DNA from: Desulfovibrionales bacterium
Lineage (GTDB): Bacteria; Desulfobacterota; Desulfovibrionia; Desulfovibrionales; Desulfovibrionaceae
NCBI GenBank assembly: GCA_030156255.1
Contig: JASGMV010000014.1
Span: forward strand, 1 to 64,000
DNA length: 64,000 nucleotides
Direction: 5' to 3'
Shown here piece after piece: positions 22,267 through 30,204 of this stretch. Position numbers and translations under genes: made by a program. How positions within the stretch are numbered: the stretch's first letter is position 1; each line of letters opens with the position of its first letter. The notes beneath the pieces were generated by a model, which worked only from the letters and a program-made list of their open reading frames with translations, made no database searches and was not told where the DNA came from.

Positions 22267-23052
22267 ATGCGCCGGTTAGGGCTTTTCTTGGCTTTGTGCC
22301 TTTGTTTGGGGTCCGTTCAAGCCTGCAATTCGCAAGACAAGCCCGTCAGCAGCTTGCAGGAGGCTCGGAGCGCCTTTGCCGAAGGTTATTTTCTCGCGGC
22401 GGAAAAGGCGTTTGAGACCTATTTGAAGGATAATCCCACAGGTAAAGACCGGTTGGAGGCCTGGAACCGGTTGGTTGAAATCGCCGTAAACGTCAAGGGC
22501 GATTCTCCGGCCGGCGTTGCTCTCTTGGAGGCCATGCTGCTTGAATACGGGGGCCAGCCGGATAAAGCCTGGTCCATTATGACGCAACTTGGGGAGTTGC
22601 TGCTGCATTCCCGCAATCTGGACAAGGCCGTTGACGTATGGCGCCGGCGCCTTGAAATTTCTGGCCTGACGCCTCATCAGAAGAGCCTCGCCCGTTTGGA
22701 TCTCGCTGTGTTGCTGCAGCGCAAGGGCGACTATAATTCCGCGCAGGAGATACTCCGGGAATGCATTCAAAACGCCGCAATGAACCAGGACAAAGCCGGT
22801 TGCCTGTTTGAGCTGGCGCAGGTTCGCTCTTTCCAGAAAGAAAATGATCAGGCGCGGTCGGCTCTGGAAGAGCTTCTGGCCTTGCCGCAGGATTCCATAT
22901 CCAAAGAAAGTCGCGCCCATGCTGCGTTCGCCTTGGCCGATCTGTATGAAAGCGCCCATGAATTCGAAAAATCCAAACAGTTGCTGCAGTCCATTCTTGA
23001 GGACCATCCCAATCCCAGAGCGGTGCGGGCTCGTTTGGGGCTGCTTCAATGA
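22267..23052 (+). CDS. TPR-repeat lipoprotein
   Basis: 261 residues. The N-terminus MRRLGLFLALCLCLGSVQAC is a lipoprotein signal with a good lipobox (VQA before Cys), so the protein is probably anchored in an outer or inner membrane. The rest consists of tetratricopeptide repeats, for example ARSAFAEGYFLAAEKAFETY, LARLDLAVLLQRKGDYNSAQ and HAAFALADLYESAHEFEKSK. It may be a scaffold for envelope assembly, as TPR proteins following gyrA are common in Desulfovibrio. A TTG at 22261 is in frame but the ATG at 22267 fits the signal peptide. It follows gyrA by 12 bases. Confidence 0.82.
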   Translation: MRRLGLFLALCLCLGSVQACNSQDKPVSSLQEARSAFAEGYFLAAEKAFETYLKDNPTGKDRLEAWNRLVEIAVNVKGDSPAGVALLEAMLLEYGGQPDKAWSIMTQLGELLLHSRNLDKAVDVWRRRLEISGLTPHQKSLARLDLAVLLQRKGDYNSAQEILRECIQNAAMNQDKAGCLFELAQVRSFQKENDQARSALEELLALPQDSISKESRAHAAFALADLYESAHEFEKSKQLLQSILEDHPNPRAVRARLGLLQ

Positions 23053-23098
23053 AGCCCGGCGAGTGGATTTTAGTGATCGTAAGAGAAATCGATGCGCA

Positions 23099-23127
23099 TT
23101 GACAGCCTGTCGCGGGCGATGTAGCAC
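23099..23127 (+). promoter_or_regulatory. Possible promoter of the fur-family gene
   Basis: A perfect -35 TTGACA at 23099-23104 is followed by a 17-base spacer and TAGCAC, a poor -10. The gene starts at 23170. Confidence 0.35.
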
Positions 23128-23169
23128 GAGGAAGGTCCGCAACGTAACCCTGCAGATACTGAAAAGGCC

Positions 23170-23616
23170 ATGAAATCCGCTAAAGAAGTTTTCACGATAT
23201 ACCTCTCCCGGCACGGCCTCAAGATTACTCCGCAGCGAATGGCTATCCTGGATGTTTTTGAGGAAGAAGACGGGCACCTGACTTCCGAGGAGCTCTACGA
23301 GCGGATCAAGCGTCTGGATCCCTCGATAGGACAAGCGACGGTCTATAGGACCTTAAAGCTTTTGGCGGAAGCCGGGTTGGCCAAGGCCGTGAATTTCGGC
23401 GACGGAGTGACCCGCTACGAGTTTTGCTACGGGCTGACGCACCACGATCATTTGATTTGCGAGCGCTGCCGCCGCAATATCGAAGTTGTGGACGACGACA
23501 TAGAGCGCTTGCAGGAAGAACTTGCGAAAAAGCACGGCTTCACGCTGACCCGCCACAAAATGTACTTATACGGCGTTTGCCCCGAGTGCCGGGACAAGGG
23601 CCGGGACGAAGATTAG
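23170..23616 (+). CDS. Fur-family metal-responsive repressor
   Basis: 148 residues, a ferric-uptake-regulator type DNA-binding protein. The winged helix (GLKITPQRMAILDVFEEE, TSEELYERIK, GQATVYRTLKLLAEAGLA) is followed by the metal-binding dimer domain FCYGLTHHDHLICERCR, with CxxC pairs CERC and CPEC that form the structural zinc site. The HHDH segment is the regulatory metal site. Whether it senses iron (Fur) or peroxide (PerR) cannot be decided from sequence inspection; the YRTL helix favours neither clearly. It lies between the TPR lipoprotein gene and the convergent phoR. Confidence 0.92.
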   Translation: MKSAKEVFTIYLSRHGLKITPQRMAILDVFEEEDGHLTSEELYERIKRLDPSIGQATVYRTLKLLAEAGLAKAVNFGDGVTRYEFCYGLTHHDHLICERCRRNIEVVDDDIERLQEELAKKHGFTLTRHKMYLYGVCPECRDKGRDED

Positions 23617-23804
23617 AGCGACTCGTTTGCTAAGAGCAGGCGGGGCGGAACGCATTTTCTTCTCGAATTTTCATTCTCTCCCTCTCCCTAAATTTATAGG
23701 GAAACGGCATGTAAGCCGGAAGACGGGTCTTCTCGCCTGAGAGGCTGTTCAAGAAAAATTGGGGGCAAATGCTCCGACACGGAGCTTGCGGCGCCTGCTC
23801 AGGC

Positions 23805-25214
23805 TCAGGTCGCCAAGGGCATGGTGAACAGGAAAGCGGTCCCGCTGGAGCCGCCGCTCTCGTGGGGGGTCTTCGGCGGACTTTCCAACCAGATATCTCC
23901 ACCGTGGTTGTGCACGATTCGGCGGCATATGGCTAAGCCCAGCCCGGTGGATCCGTTTTCGTTGCTTCGATACTTTTGCACGCTGTAAAAGCGTTCGAAC
24001 ACCCGTGGCTGGTCTTTTTTTGGGATGCCTGGACCTTTGTCCAGAATGGTGAAGCGGGCTTTATCGTCCACGACTTCGGCCAGAACAGTAATGCTTGAGT
24101 CCCGCGGTCCGAATTTCAAAGCATTTTCAAGAAGATTTCGGAAAATCCGAACCAGCTGATCCGGGTTGGCCATGACTTGCACGTCGCGTTCCGGGAATTT
24201 TCGCTCCAGACGGACGTTTTTGGAGTCCGCCAGCGAGGAGCAGGCTTCCCACGCGGTGGCCAAGGCGCCGTCCGGGCGGATAGGTTTTTTGGTGGGATCG
24301 CTGGCCGCCTCCAGCCGGGACAGGGAAAGCAGGTCGTCCACCATTTTGGCCATGTGGTTGGCGTTGCGGAGAATCACGCCCAGGAAGTTCCTGGCCATTT
24401 CCGGCGGCGGCGGTTCGTCCGCGAGCAGGGTTTCCGTGTAGCCTTTCACCGAAGTGAGGGGAGTGCGCAGTTCGTGGGACACGTTGGCCACGAAATCCCG
24501 GCGCATCTTTTCGAGCTTTCTTTGTTCGCTGATGTCGTGAAACACGGCCACGGCGCCGAGATCCGGGGTTCGGGTGGCGCGGACGACGTTCACTTCGAAC
24601 AAGCGCTCGCGCAAGTCTATCGTCAATGATTTCGAGTGCTTTTCATCCAGGGTCAGGACTTCCTGGCAAACACTCTGAAATTCTGGGCTGTGGATGGCTT
24701 CGAGAGGTTTGCGGCCCAGCATGGTTTCGATGTTGGGCTGGATTTCCCGCATGGAGCGGTTGATTTTCAGGACCTTTCCACTTCTGTCCAGAATCAAGAC
24801 GCCGTCCCACATGGCGTCCAATACGGCTTCCAGCGTCTCGTTTTGCCGATTGACGGTCTGAATCTGCTGGTGGAGGTTCTCGGCCATCCAGTTGATGGCT
24901 TCGGCGACCTGTTTGAGTTCGTTGTTGGGAGGCGGGCTGATGCGCCGGGTCAGGTTTCCGTCTCCGATGATCCGCGCGGATTCGGTGATGCAGCTGATGG
25001 ACCGCAGCAGGCCCCTCGTCAGCATGACGGCGAAGATGATGGATGCTCCGAAACAGACCGCCAGCAGGAAAATAAGCTCGTGGCGCAAGGGCGCGCCGCC
25101 GGTGGTCTCGGGAGGCAGGGAATGCAAAACGTAGAAGCCGGGAAGCAGCGAGCAGAGAGCGATAATGATCCAGAAAGAAAGCAGAAGCTTGGTCCGAAGG
25201 GACAGATTGGTCAT
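23805..25214 (-). CDS. phoR: PhoR-like sensor histidine kinase
   Basis: 469 residues, inner membrane. Two transmembrane segments (about 10-31 and 47-67) enclose a very short periplasmic loop, then HAMP (about 70-120), a PAS domain (130-230), and the kinase core with VSHELRTPLTSVKGYTE (His247), ENALKFG, DKGPGIPKKDQPRVFERF and GLGLAICRRIVHNHGG. This short-loop architecture and the adjacent phoB-type response regulator are typical of PhoR, which senses phosphate through the Pst system. The chosen ATG at 25214 starts at MTNLSLRTKLLLSF. It is 45 bases after phoB on the same strand. Confidence 0.88.
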   Translation of the reverse strand: MTNLSLRTKLLLSFWIIIALCSLLPGFYVLHSLPPETTGGAPLRHELIFLLAVCFGASIIFAVMLTRGLLRSISCITESARIIGDGNLTRRISPPPNNELKQVAEAINWMAENLHQQIQTVNRQNETLEAVLDAMWDGVLILDRSGKVLKINRSMREIQPNIETMLGRKPLEAIHSPEFQSVCQEVLTLDEKHSKSLTIDLRERLFEVNVVRATRTPDLGAVAVFHDISEQRKLEKMRRDFVANVSHELRTPLTSVKGYTETLLADEPPPPEMARNFLGVILRNANHMAKMVDDLLSLSRLEAASDPTKKPIRPDGALATAWEACSSLADSKNVRLERKFPERDVQVMANPDQLVRIFRNLLENALKFGPRDSSITVLAEVVDDKARFTILDKGPGIPKKDQPRVFERFYSVQKYRSNENGSTGLGLAICRRIVHNHGGDIWLESPPKTPHESGGSSGTAFLFTMPLAT

Positions 25215-25259
25215 GACTTGGAGCCTTTTTCCGCCCAAAGGCGCAGGCGGGTGGAGGGC

Positions 25260-25952
25260 TCAACCAGGGATGCGGAATTTATATCCAACGCCGCGAACGG
25301 TCTCGATCCAGTCAGCGTACTGTCCCAACTTCTGGCGCAATCGGCGGATATGCGTGTCCACGGTGCGGGAGTAGCCTTCGAAATGGGTGTCCCAGACCGT
25401 ATCCAGCAGGTGGTCGCGGGTTTGGACCTTTCCGCTTCCTAAGATAAGTTCGGTAAGCAGTTTGAATTCCGTCGCAGTCAGGGAAATGGGTTCGTTGTCC
25501 ACTTCCAGGCTGTGGGCTTCGAAGTCCACGCTGAGCCCCGCGTGTCGCCAGACCTTGAGCTTGGAGGGCGAATCCGGACCAAAGCGCCGCAGAATGGCCT
25601 TGATGCGCAGAACGATTTCTCTGGGGCTGAACGGTTTGACCACGTAGTCGTCGGCGCCCAACTCCAGGCCCACGATGCGGTCCACTTCCTCGCCCTTGGC
25701 GGTAAGCATCATAACAGGTATTTGAGATGTCTCTATTTTTTGTTTGAGCCTCCGGCAGACTTCCAAACCGTCCAGTCCCGGCAACATCAGGTCCAAGATG
25801 ATCAGATGGGGTTTTTCTTTACTCGCCAGCGTCAAAGCATCGTGCCCGTCGGATGCGGACACGACGTCAAAATCAGCGTTGCTCAGGTTATACTCCAGCA
25901 AATCTCGAGTATCTTTGTGATCTTCTACAACCAATACTTTTTCTTTCGACAC
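25260..25952 (-). CDS. phoB: PhoB-like response regulator (receiver and winged-helix)
   Basis: 230 residues. The receiver domain (MSKEKVLVVEDHKDTRDLL, phosphoacceptor in IILDLMLPGLDGLEVC, then MLTAKGEEVDRIVGLELGA and VVKPFSPREIVLRIK) is followed by an OmpR-type winged helix ending LRQKLGQYADWIETVRGVGY. Length and order match PhoB. The frame is open to 26324, overlapping the receptor gene, but the GTG at 25952 with AGGGGG seven bases upstream gives the natural start. It is followed by phoR, its cognate kinase. Confidence 0.92.
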   Translation of the reverse strand: MSKEKVLVVEDHKDTRDLLEYNLSNADFDVVSASDGHDALTLASKEKPHLIILDLMLPGLDGLEVCRRLKQKIETSQIPVMMLTAKGEEVDRIVGLELGADDYVVKPFSPREIVLRIKAILRRFGPDSPSKLKVWRHAGLSVDFEAHSLEVDNEPISLTATEFKLLTELILGSGKVQTRDHLLDTVWDTHFEGYSRTVDTHIRRLRQKLGQYADWIETVRGVGYKFRIPG

Positions 25953-26034
25953 GCTTAACCCCCTGCAAAGAATGAGCTGATTCATAGCATCGTCGAAATA
26001 GCGGAAAAAAGACAAAATCGTTACAATTAAGTGA

Positions 26035-27903
26035 CTATTCAGTAGGCGTTGCAGTATCGTCCGATTCAGCGTGGAACTTGTCCATCTCTTCAGTAAGTTC
26101 CTGGACGACGTTGTTGAGCCGCTCCGTTGTAATTTTAAATTCACGGATGGTGTCCGTGGTCTGCATGGCGGCTTCGCTGAGCATGGACATGGCTTCGGTA
26201 ATCTGATCGGCGCTTTGGGCTTGATGGTTGATGCCTTCTTTGGCTTGTTCGAAGTGGGGTTGCAGCGCCTGGACGTCTTCAAGCATCGATTCCAGACGCC
26301 GGCCGATTTTGACGACTTCCTCAACGCCCTGGCGTATGTCTTCGTTGAATTTGTCCATTTCCATGACGCCGGAGGATACGGCGCCGTGCATTTCCTTCAC
26401 CATCTGTTCGACGTCGTCGGCCGCAATGACCGTCTGGTCGGCCAGGCGCCGGATTTCCCGGGCCACCACGGAGAAGCCTTGGCCGTATTCTCCGGCCTTT
26501 TCCGCTTCGATGGCGGCGTTGAGCGACAGCAGGTTGGTCTGGTCCGCGATTTTGGCGATCGTGGTGATGATGGAGTTGATGTTGTTCGCCTTGTCGTTGA
26601 TGACCGAAAGCCGGGAGGAGATGGACAGCGTGGCCTTGACCAGATCGCGCATGGTCTGTTCGCGCGCGGAGATGCCTTCGCGCACGGAGTGGGCCACCGA
26701 GGAGGTTTCCTCCACGGTCGCGGCGACCTGCTCCATGGTTTCGACCAGATCCTGGGCCGTGGCCGATATCTGCCGGGTCGTCGCCGTGACTTCGTTGGTC
26801 GAGCTCGCCTGCTGGGACACGGTGGCTTCAAGTTCGCGGGCGGAGGCGGCGATGCCGGACGCCGAGGCCGAGACCTTCCGGTCCGCCGTCTGAAGTCTTC
26901 CCATCAGGGCGAGCAGATTTTCGTTCATGGTGGAGAAGGATTCCACCAAGCTGCCGATTTCATCTTCCGAAGAGATGAATCGGGACAGGGGATTAACGTC
27001 CTTCCGCTTGTCCGGGGATTCCGGCTTCTTGCCGGAGTCGGCGGAATTGCGCTTCAACCGGAACAACATGGACGCGGCCGAAGCCAGTTCGCCGGAGGCT
27101 ATGCGCTTGGCGACCCTGGTCACGGCCGCGACGGGATCGAAGATCGTTTTGAGCGCCCAATACAGGCTGAGGAGCGCGATCGCCAAGACGGAGAGGCATA
27201 GCCCCACCACCCAGGACATGACGCTCCAGGCCTGGCTCGCCACCTCTTGCAATGGAATGGAGACGATCATGGCCGACTCCACCCTATTGAGCTTGCGCCC
27301 GTAAGCGGCGTCGTTTTTGGAGGGGTAGAGGGCCAGCATCGCCTTGGGCGCTTTTTCCTTGGTGGAGTGGCACGTCATGCAGTTCGGCTTGTTCCACTCG
27401 CCGACAGCGATCAGATAGTGGGGTTGGCCGTTGATGTTTCGTACGCCGCTGAAGAAAGGCATGCCGGAGTTCATTTCCAGGGTTCCCTTGATTTTGGGAA
27501 GGGCTTCCTTGCTGTACAGCTTGTCCAAGGCGTGAATAATGTCCGCCTCGACGGGAGTTGCTTTGTTTTTCGGGTTGCGCGGTTTGATGGAGGCGGTTTT
27601 AAACGTCAGATCATGCTTGTACTGGGGAAGAATGCGGTTGAAGACCTGATTGGCCGTATAGGAGGTGGATTGCAGTACGGGATTGAAGGCGTCCGGCCCG
27701 AGGGCCTTGGCGGCCGCCGGCCGAATTTGGGAGCTGACCTGTTTGCGCACGGCCTTCATGGCGAACAGCATGAGTTCGGCCTTGTCCTTGTATTCGTCGA
27801 GCATGATCCGTCTCGTGCACCAGGATGCGAGAATGATCGTCGCCCCGGTCAGCAGGATGAAGAGGCTTGCGCCGACGATCATGTATTTCTTTTTGATGCT
27901 CAT
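26035..27903 (-). CDS. Methyl-accepting chemoreceptor with DUF3365-like c-haem sensor domain
   Basis: 622 residues. Transmembrane segment 1 at about 8-28 and segment 2 at 229-250 bracket a periplasmic sensor with a c-type haem motif CMTCH at 175-179, the pattern of DUF3365/Tll0287-like domains. A HAMP domain and then a methyl-accepting signalling domain follow. The hairpin tip [19 protein letters not shown] has the IEAEKAG form seen in WspA-type receptors. It is the last gene of the Wsp-like operon, 27 bases after the phosphatase gene. The haem could sense redox state or a gas such as NO, CO or oxygen; that is inference. Confidence 0.9.
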   Translation of the reverse strand: MSIKKKYMIVGASLFILLTGATIILASWCTRRIMLDEYKDKAELMLFAMKAVRKQVSSQIRPAAAKALGPDAFNPVLQSTSYTANQVFNRILPQYKHDLTFKTASIKPRNPKNKATPVEADIIHALDKLYSKEALPKIKGTLEMNSGMPFFSGVRNINGQPHYLIAVGEWNKPNCMTCHSTKEKAPKAMLALYPSKNDAAYGRKLNRVESAMIVSIPLQEVASQAWSVMSWVVGLCLSVLAIALLSLYWALKTIFDPVAAVTRVAKRIASGELASAASMLFRLKRNSADSGKKPESPDKRKDVNPLSRFISSEDEIGSLVESFSTMNENLLALMGRLQTADRKVSASASGIAASARELEATVSQQASSTNEVTATTRQISATAQDLVETMEQVAATVEETSSVAHSVREGISAREQTMRDLVKATLSISSRLSVINDKANNINSIITTIAKIADQTNLLSLNAAIEAEKAGEYGQGFSVVAREIRRLADQTVIAADDVEQMVKEMHGAVSSGVMEMDKFNEDIRQGVEEVVKIGRRLESMLEDVQALQPHFEQAKEGINHQAQSADQITEAMSMLSEAAMQTTDTIREFKITTERLNNVVQELTEEMDKFHAESDDTATPTE

Positions 27904-27930
27904 GATGCCTACCCGGAAGGTTGGAGGTGC

Positions 27931-29136
27931 CTACTCCTGAAAATCGAGCTGGACGATGGAGAAGTCGTCTTCATAAGCGTCGCAGCCCTGAAGCTTTTTG
28001 GTGTATTGTATGAGCCGGTCCATGGAGTTTTCGCCTTCAGGAGCCGGCTGGACCATGAAGTCTTCAAACTCGTGGAATTCCCACATGGCGCCGTCGCTGA
28101 CCTTTTTCAACTCGTAGACGCCGTCGCTGTAGAGAAAAAGCGTGGCCGGAGGCGCCAGCTCGATCTGGTCGGAGGAGAAAGAAGTGTCCGGCATGCCGCC
28201 GACGAACAGATTTTTCGTGCGCAATTCCGTGACAACTCGCCGTCCGTCCTGGTTTTGGATCAACAGCGCCGGAGGATGCCCTCCCGAGGCGTAGGACAGT
28301 TGATGCGTTTTGCGGTTCCAGACGCCGTACCAGATCGTAAAATAAAGATTGTTGTGGCGCTCCATTTGGAAGGTGTTGTTCAGGGCGGTGAGCACCTCTC
28401 CGGGATTCCTGAAATTCGCGTCGGGAAGCGTCTGCGAGGTCAAAACGTTCATGGCCGAGACGGAAAGCAGTGCGGAGCCCACGCCGTGGTCGCAGACGTC
28501 CAGGAGGAACATGGCGAAATGGTCGTCGTCGAGCCAGTGGTAGCCGAAGGAGTCTCCTCCCAGAGACGTGGAGGGAACGAATCTCCATTGGGCGAAGACG
28601 GGGGGCTCCTCCAGCGGCGCCGGCAGCTGGGACACCACGTAAGCCGCAGCCCGGGTCAATTCCTTTTTCAACTCCTTCTGGCTGGCCAATAGGGCCTGGT
28701 AGGCCTCGTCGCGCTGGAGCAGATTGATATAGGCCTTGGAGTGGTAGCGGATGCGCGCAATCAATTCGATTTTGTCAGGCAGCTTGACCAGATAGTCGTT
28801 GGCTCCCAGGGCGAAGGCCTCGGCTTTTGTCGAGGCTTCTTCCTTGGAGGAAAGCACGATAAGCGGGATATCCTTGAGCTTCGGGCTCTTGCGCATGAAC
28901 TTGACCAGGGTCAGGCCGTCGATCTCCGGCATGACCAAATCCTGCAGAATCACGGTGGGTTCGAGTTCCGTGGCGGTCTGCAACGCTTTGGCGGGGTCGG
29001 AGATAAAGTGAAAGTCGATGTCTCCCTCTCCGGCCAGCATGCGGCGCACTGCTTCTCCGACCATGGGCTGATCGTCTACAAGCAGCACCGAGATGCGGTG
29101 TTCGGTCAAGGAGGACTCTGTGGCGGCGGGCGGCAT
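27931..29136 (-). CDS. Receiver-PP2C (SpoIIE/RsbU-type) phosphatase, Wsp output
   Basis: 401 residues. The N-terminal receiver domain has the acid pair LLVDDQPMV (Asp21-22), the phosphoacceptor Asp66 in ILQDLVMPEIDG, LSSKEE and a conserved lysine in LVKLPD. A helical linker leads to a PP2C/SpoIIE phosphatase with SLGGDSFGYHWLDDDHFA, LLDVCDHGVGSALLS, YASGGHPPALL and LFLYSDGVYEL; the metal-binding aspartates are present. In the position where Pseudomonas has the diguanylate cyclase WspR, this protein is the probable target of WspE phosphotransfer. It likely dephosphorylates an anti-anti-sigma factor or a partner-switch protein; no such gene is adjacent. Separated by three bases from cheB/wspF. 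Confidence 0.9.
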   Translation of the reverse strand: MPPAATESSLTEHRISVLLVDDQPMVGEAVRRMLAGEGDIDFHFISDPAKALQTATELEPTVILQDLVMPEIDGLTLVKFMRKSPKLKDIPLIVLSSKEEASTKAEAFALGANDYLVKLPDKIELIARIRYHSKAYINLLQRDEAYQALLASQKELKKELTRAAAYVVSQLPAPLEEPPVFAQWRFVPSTSLGGDSFGYHWLDDDHFAMFLLDVCDHGVGSALLSVSAMNVLTSQTLPDANFRNPGEVLTALNNTFQMERHNNLYFTIWYGVWNRKTHQLSYASGGHPPALLIQNQDGRRVVTELRTKNLFVGGMPDTSFSSDQIELAPPATLFLYSDGVYELKKVSDGAMWEFHEFEDFMVQPAPEGENSMDRLIQYTKKLQGCDAYEDDFSIVQLDFQE

Positions 29137-29139
29137 AGT

Positions 29140-30204
29140 TCATTTCTCCCGGTTGGGTTCAGCGAGGAGGGCCGGCAATCCGGAGCGGGTCCTGAAATGC
29201 CGGAGCAGTGCGTTTCCTATTTCGGTGTCGGGCAAAATGCGAACGGCTGCGTCCAGCTCTACGGCCGCCTTGGGCATGCCGTAGACCGTGGACGTCGCTT
29301 CGTCCTGGGCGATGGTGAACCATCCGGCGCGCCGCAGGGCCAAAAGTCCCTCGGCGCCGTCGCGCCCCATGCCCGTGAGCAGGACGCCGGCCGACGGCGG
29401 AAAGGGATGGACGGCCAAGCTCTTGAAGAAAATGTCCACCGAAGGCCGATAGGGATATTTTTCCGGCTCCGGGGTGTAGCGCAGCAGGCGGTCCGGGCCG
29501 AAAATCAGGTGGTCGTCGGTGCCCGCAAGGAGCACCTCTCCTCTGGATAACGGCTCCCCCTCCCTGGCCACACGGACCGGCACGGCGCACTGATGGCTCA
29601 ACCAGTCGGCGAGCCCGCTGGAAAATTGTTTGTTCACGTGCTGGATGACCACGACGGCCATGGAGAGGTCGGCCGGCAAAATCGAGAGTACGTTGCCCAG
29701 CGCTTTCGGCCCGCCGGTGGACGAACCGATGGCCAGCAGCTTGGGCAGGGCCGCGGCGGCTTTGACGTCCAGCGCGCCGACGCGCCCGGCTTTGGGGCTT
29801 TTGTCCACGTGCCCGATGAGTTTGGAGACGGTCATGATTTTTTCCCGAAGCTCGGTCAGCCCGAGAAGCTCCCCGTACGAGCCCAGAGTGGGGATTCGGG
29901 CGGCGTCCAGGGCGCCGAACCCCATGGCTTCGAAGATTTTTCCCGTCTGGGATTCGGGATTTTCCGTGGCGATGAGCACGGCGCAAGGGGAGTCCTGCAT
30001 GATCGATTTGACCAACTGGGGTCCGCTGGGAGCAGGGCCCGCGAGGTCCGCCAGAACGATGTCCGGGGGGGACTCCCGGCAAAATTCCAGGCCTTCGGCG
30101 CCGTTGCGGGCCGCCCAGGCCACCGTCAAGCCGCCAATGGTTTTCACGGCTTGTTGCAGCGCCAGCCTGAGGCTATCGTCCGAATTGATGATCCCAACAC
30201 GCAT
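29140..30204 (-). CDS. wspF: CheB-type methylesterase of a Wsp-like system
   Basis: 354 residues. The receiver domain has NSDDSLRLALQQAVKTIGG, the phosphoacceptor Asp53 in DIVLADLAGPAPSG, and FEAMGFGALDAARIPTLG. The usual receiver lysine is missing and replaced by this GALDA..TLG ending, as in WspF of Pseudomonas. The methylesterase has the catalytic serine in LAIGSSTGGPKALGN (about 161), the histidine in VIQHVNKQF (His189) and the aspartate in TGMGRDGAEG. It removes methyl groups from WspA-type receptors and acts as a brake on the pathway. GGAG lies eight bases before the ATG; it starts directly after wspE. Confidence 0.93.
   Translation of the reverse strand: MRVGIINSDDSLRLALQQAVKTIGGLTVAWAARNGAEGLEFCRESPPDIVLADLAGPAPSGPQLVKSIMQDSPCAVLIATENPESQTGKIFEAMGFGALDAARIPTLGSYGELLGLTELREKIMTVSKLIGHVDKSPKAGRVGALDVKAAAALPKLLAIGSSTGGPKALGNVLSILPADLSMAVVVIQHVNKQFSSGLADWLSHQCAVPVRVAREGEPLSRGEVLLAGTDDHLIFGPDRLLRYTPEPEKYPYRPSVDIFFKSLAVHPFPPSAGVLLTGMGRDGAEGLLALRRAGWFTIAQDEATSTVYGMPKAAVELDAAVRILPDTEIGNALLRHFRTRSGLPALLAEPNREK

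Noticed and set aside
23617-23804. Possible terminators between fur and phoR
   Set aside because: Only short stems (GCTCC-GACAC-GGAGC at 23771-23785 and a GAAGAC palindrome); none has a T-tract, so no terminator is called.
25953-26324. N-terminal extension of the phoB frame
   Set aside because: It lies over the end of the chemoreceptor gene and has no receiver character; the GTG at 25952 with a good ribosome site is the start.
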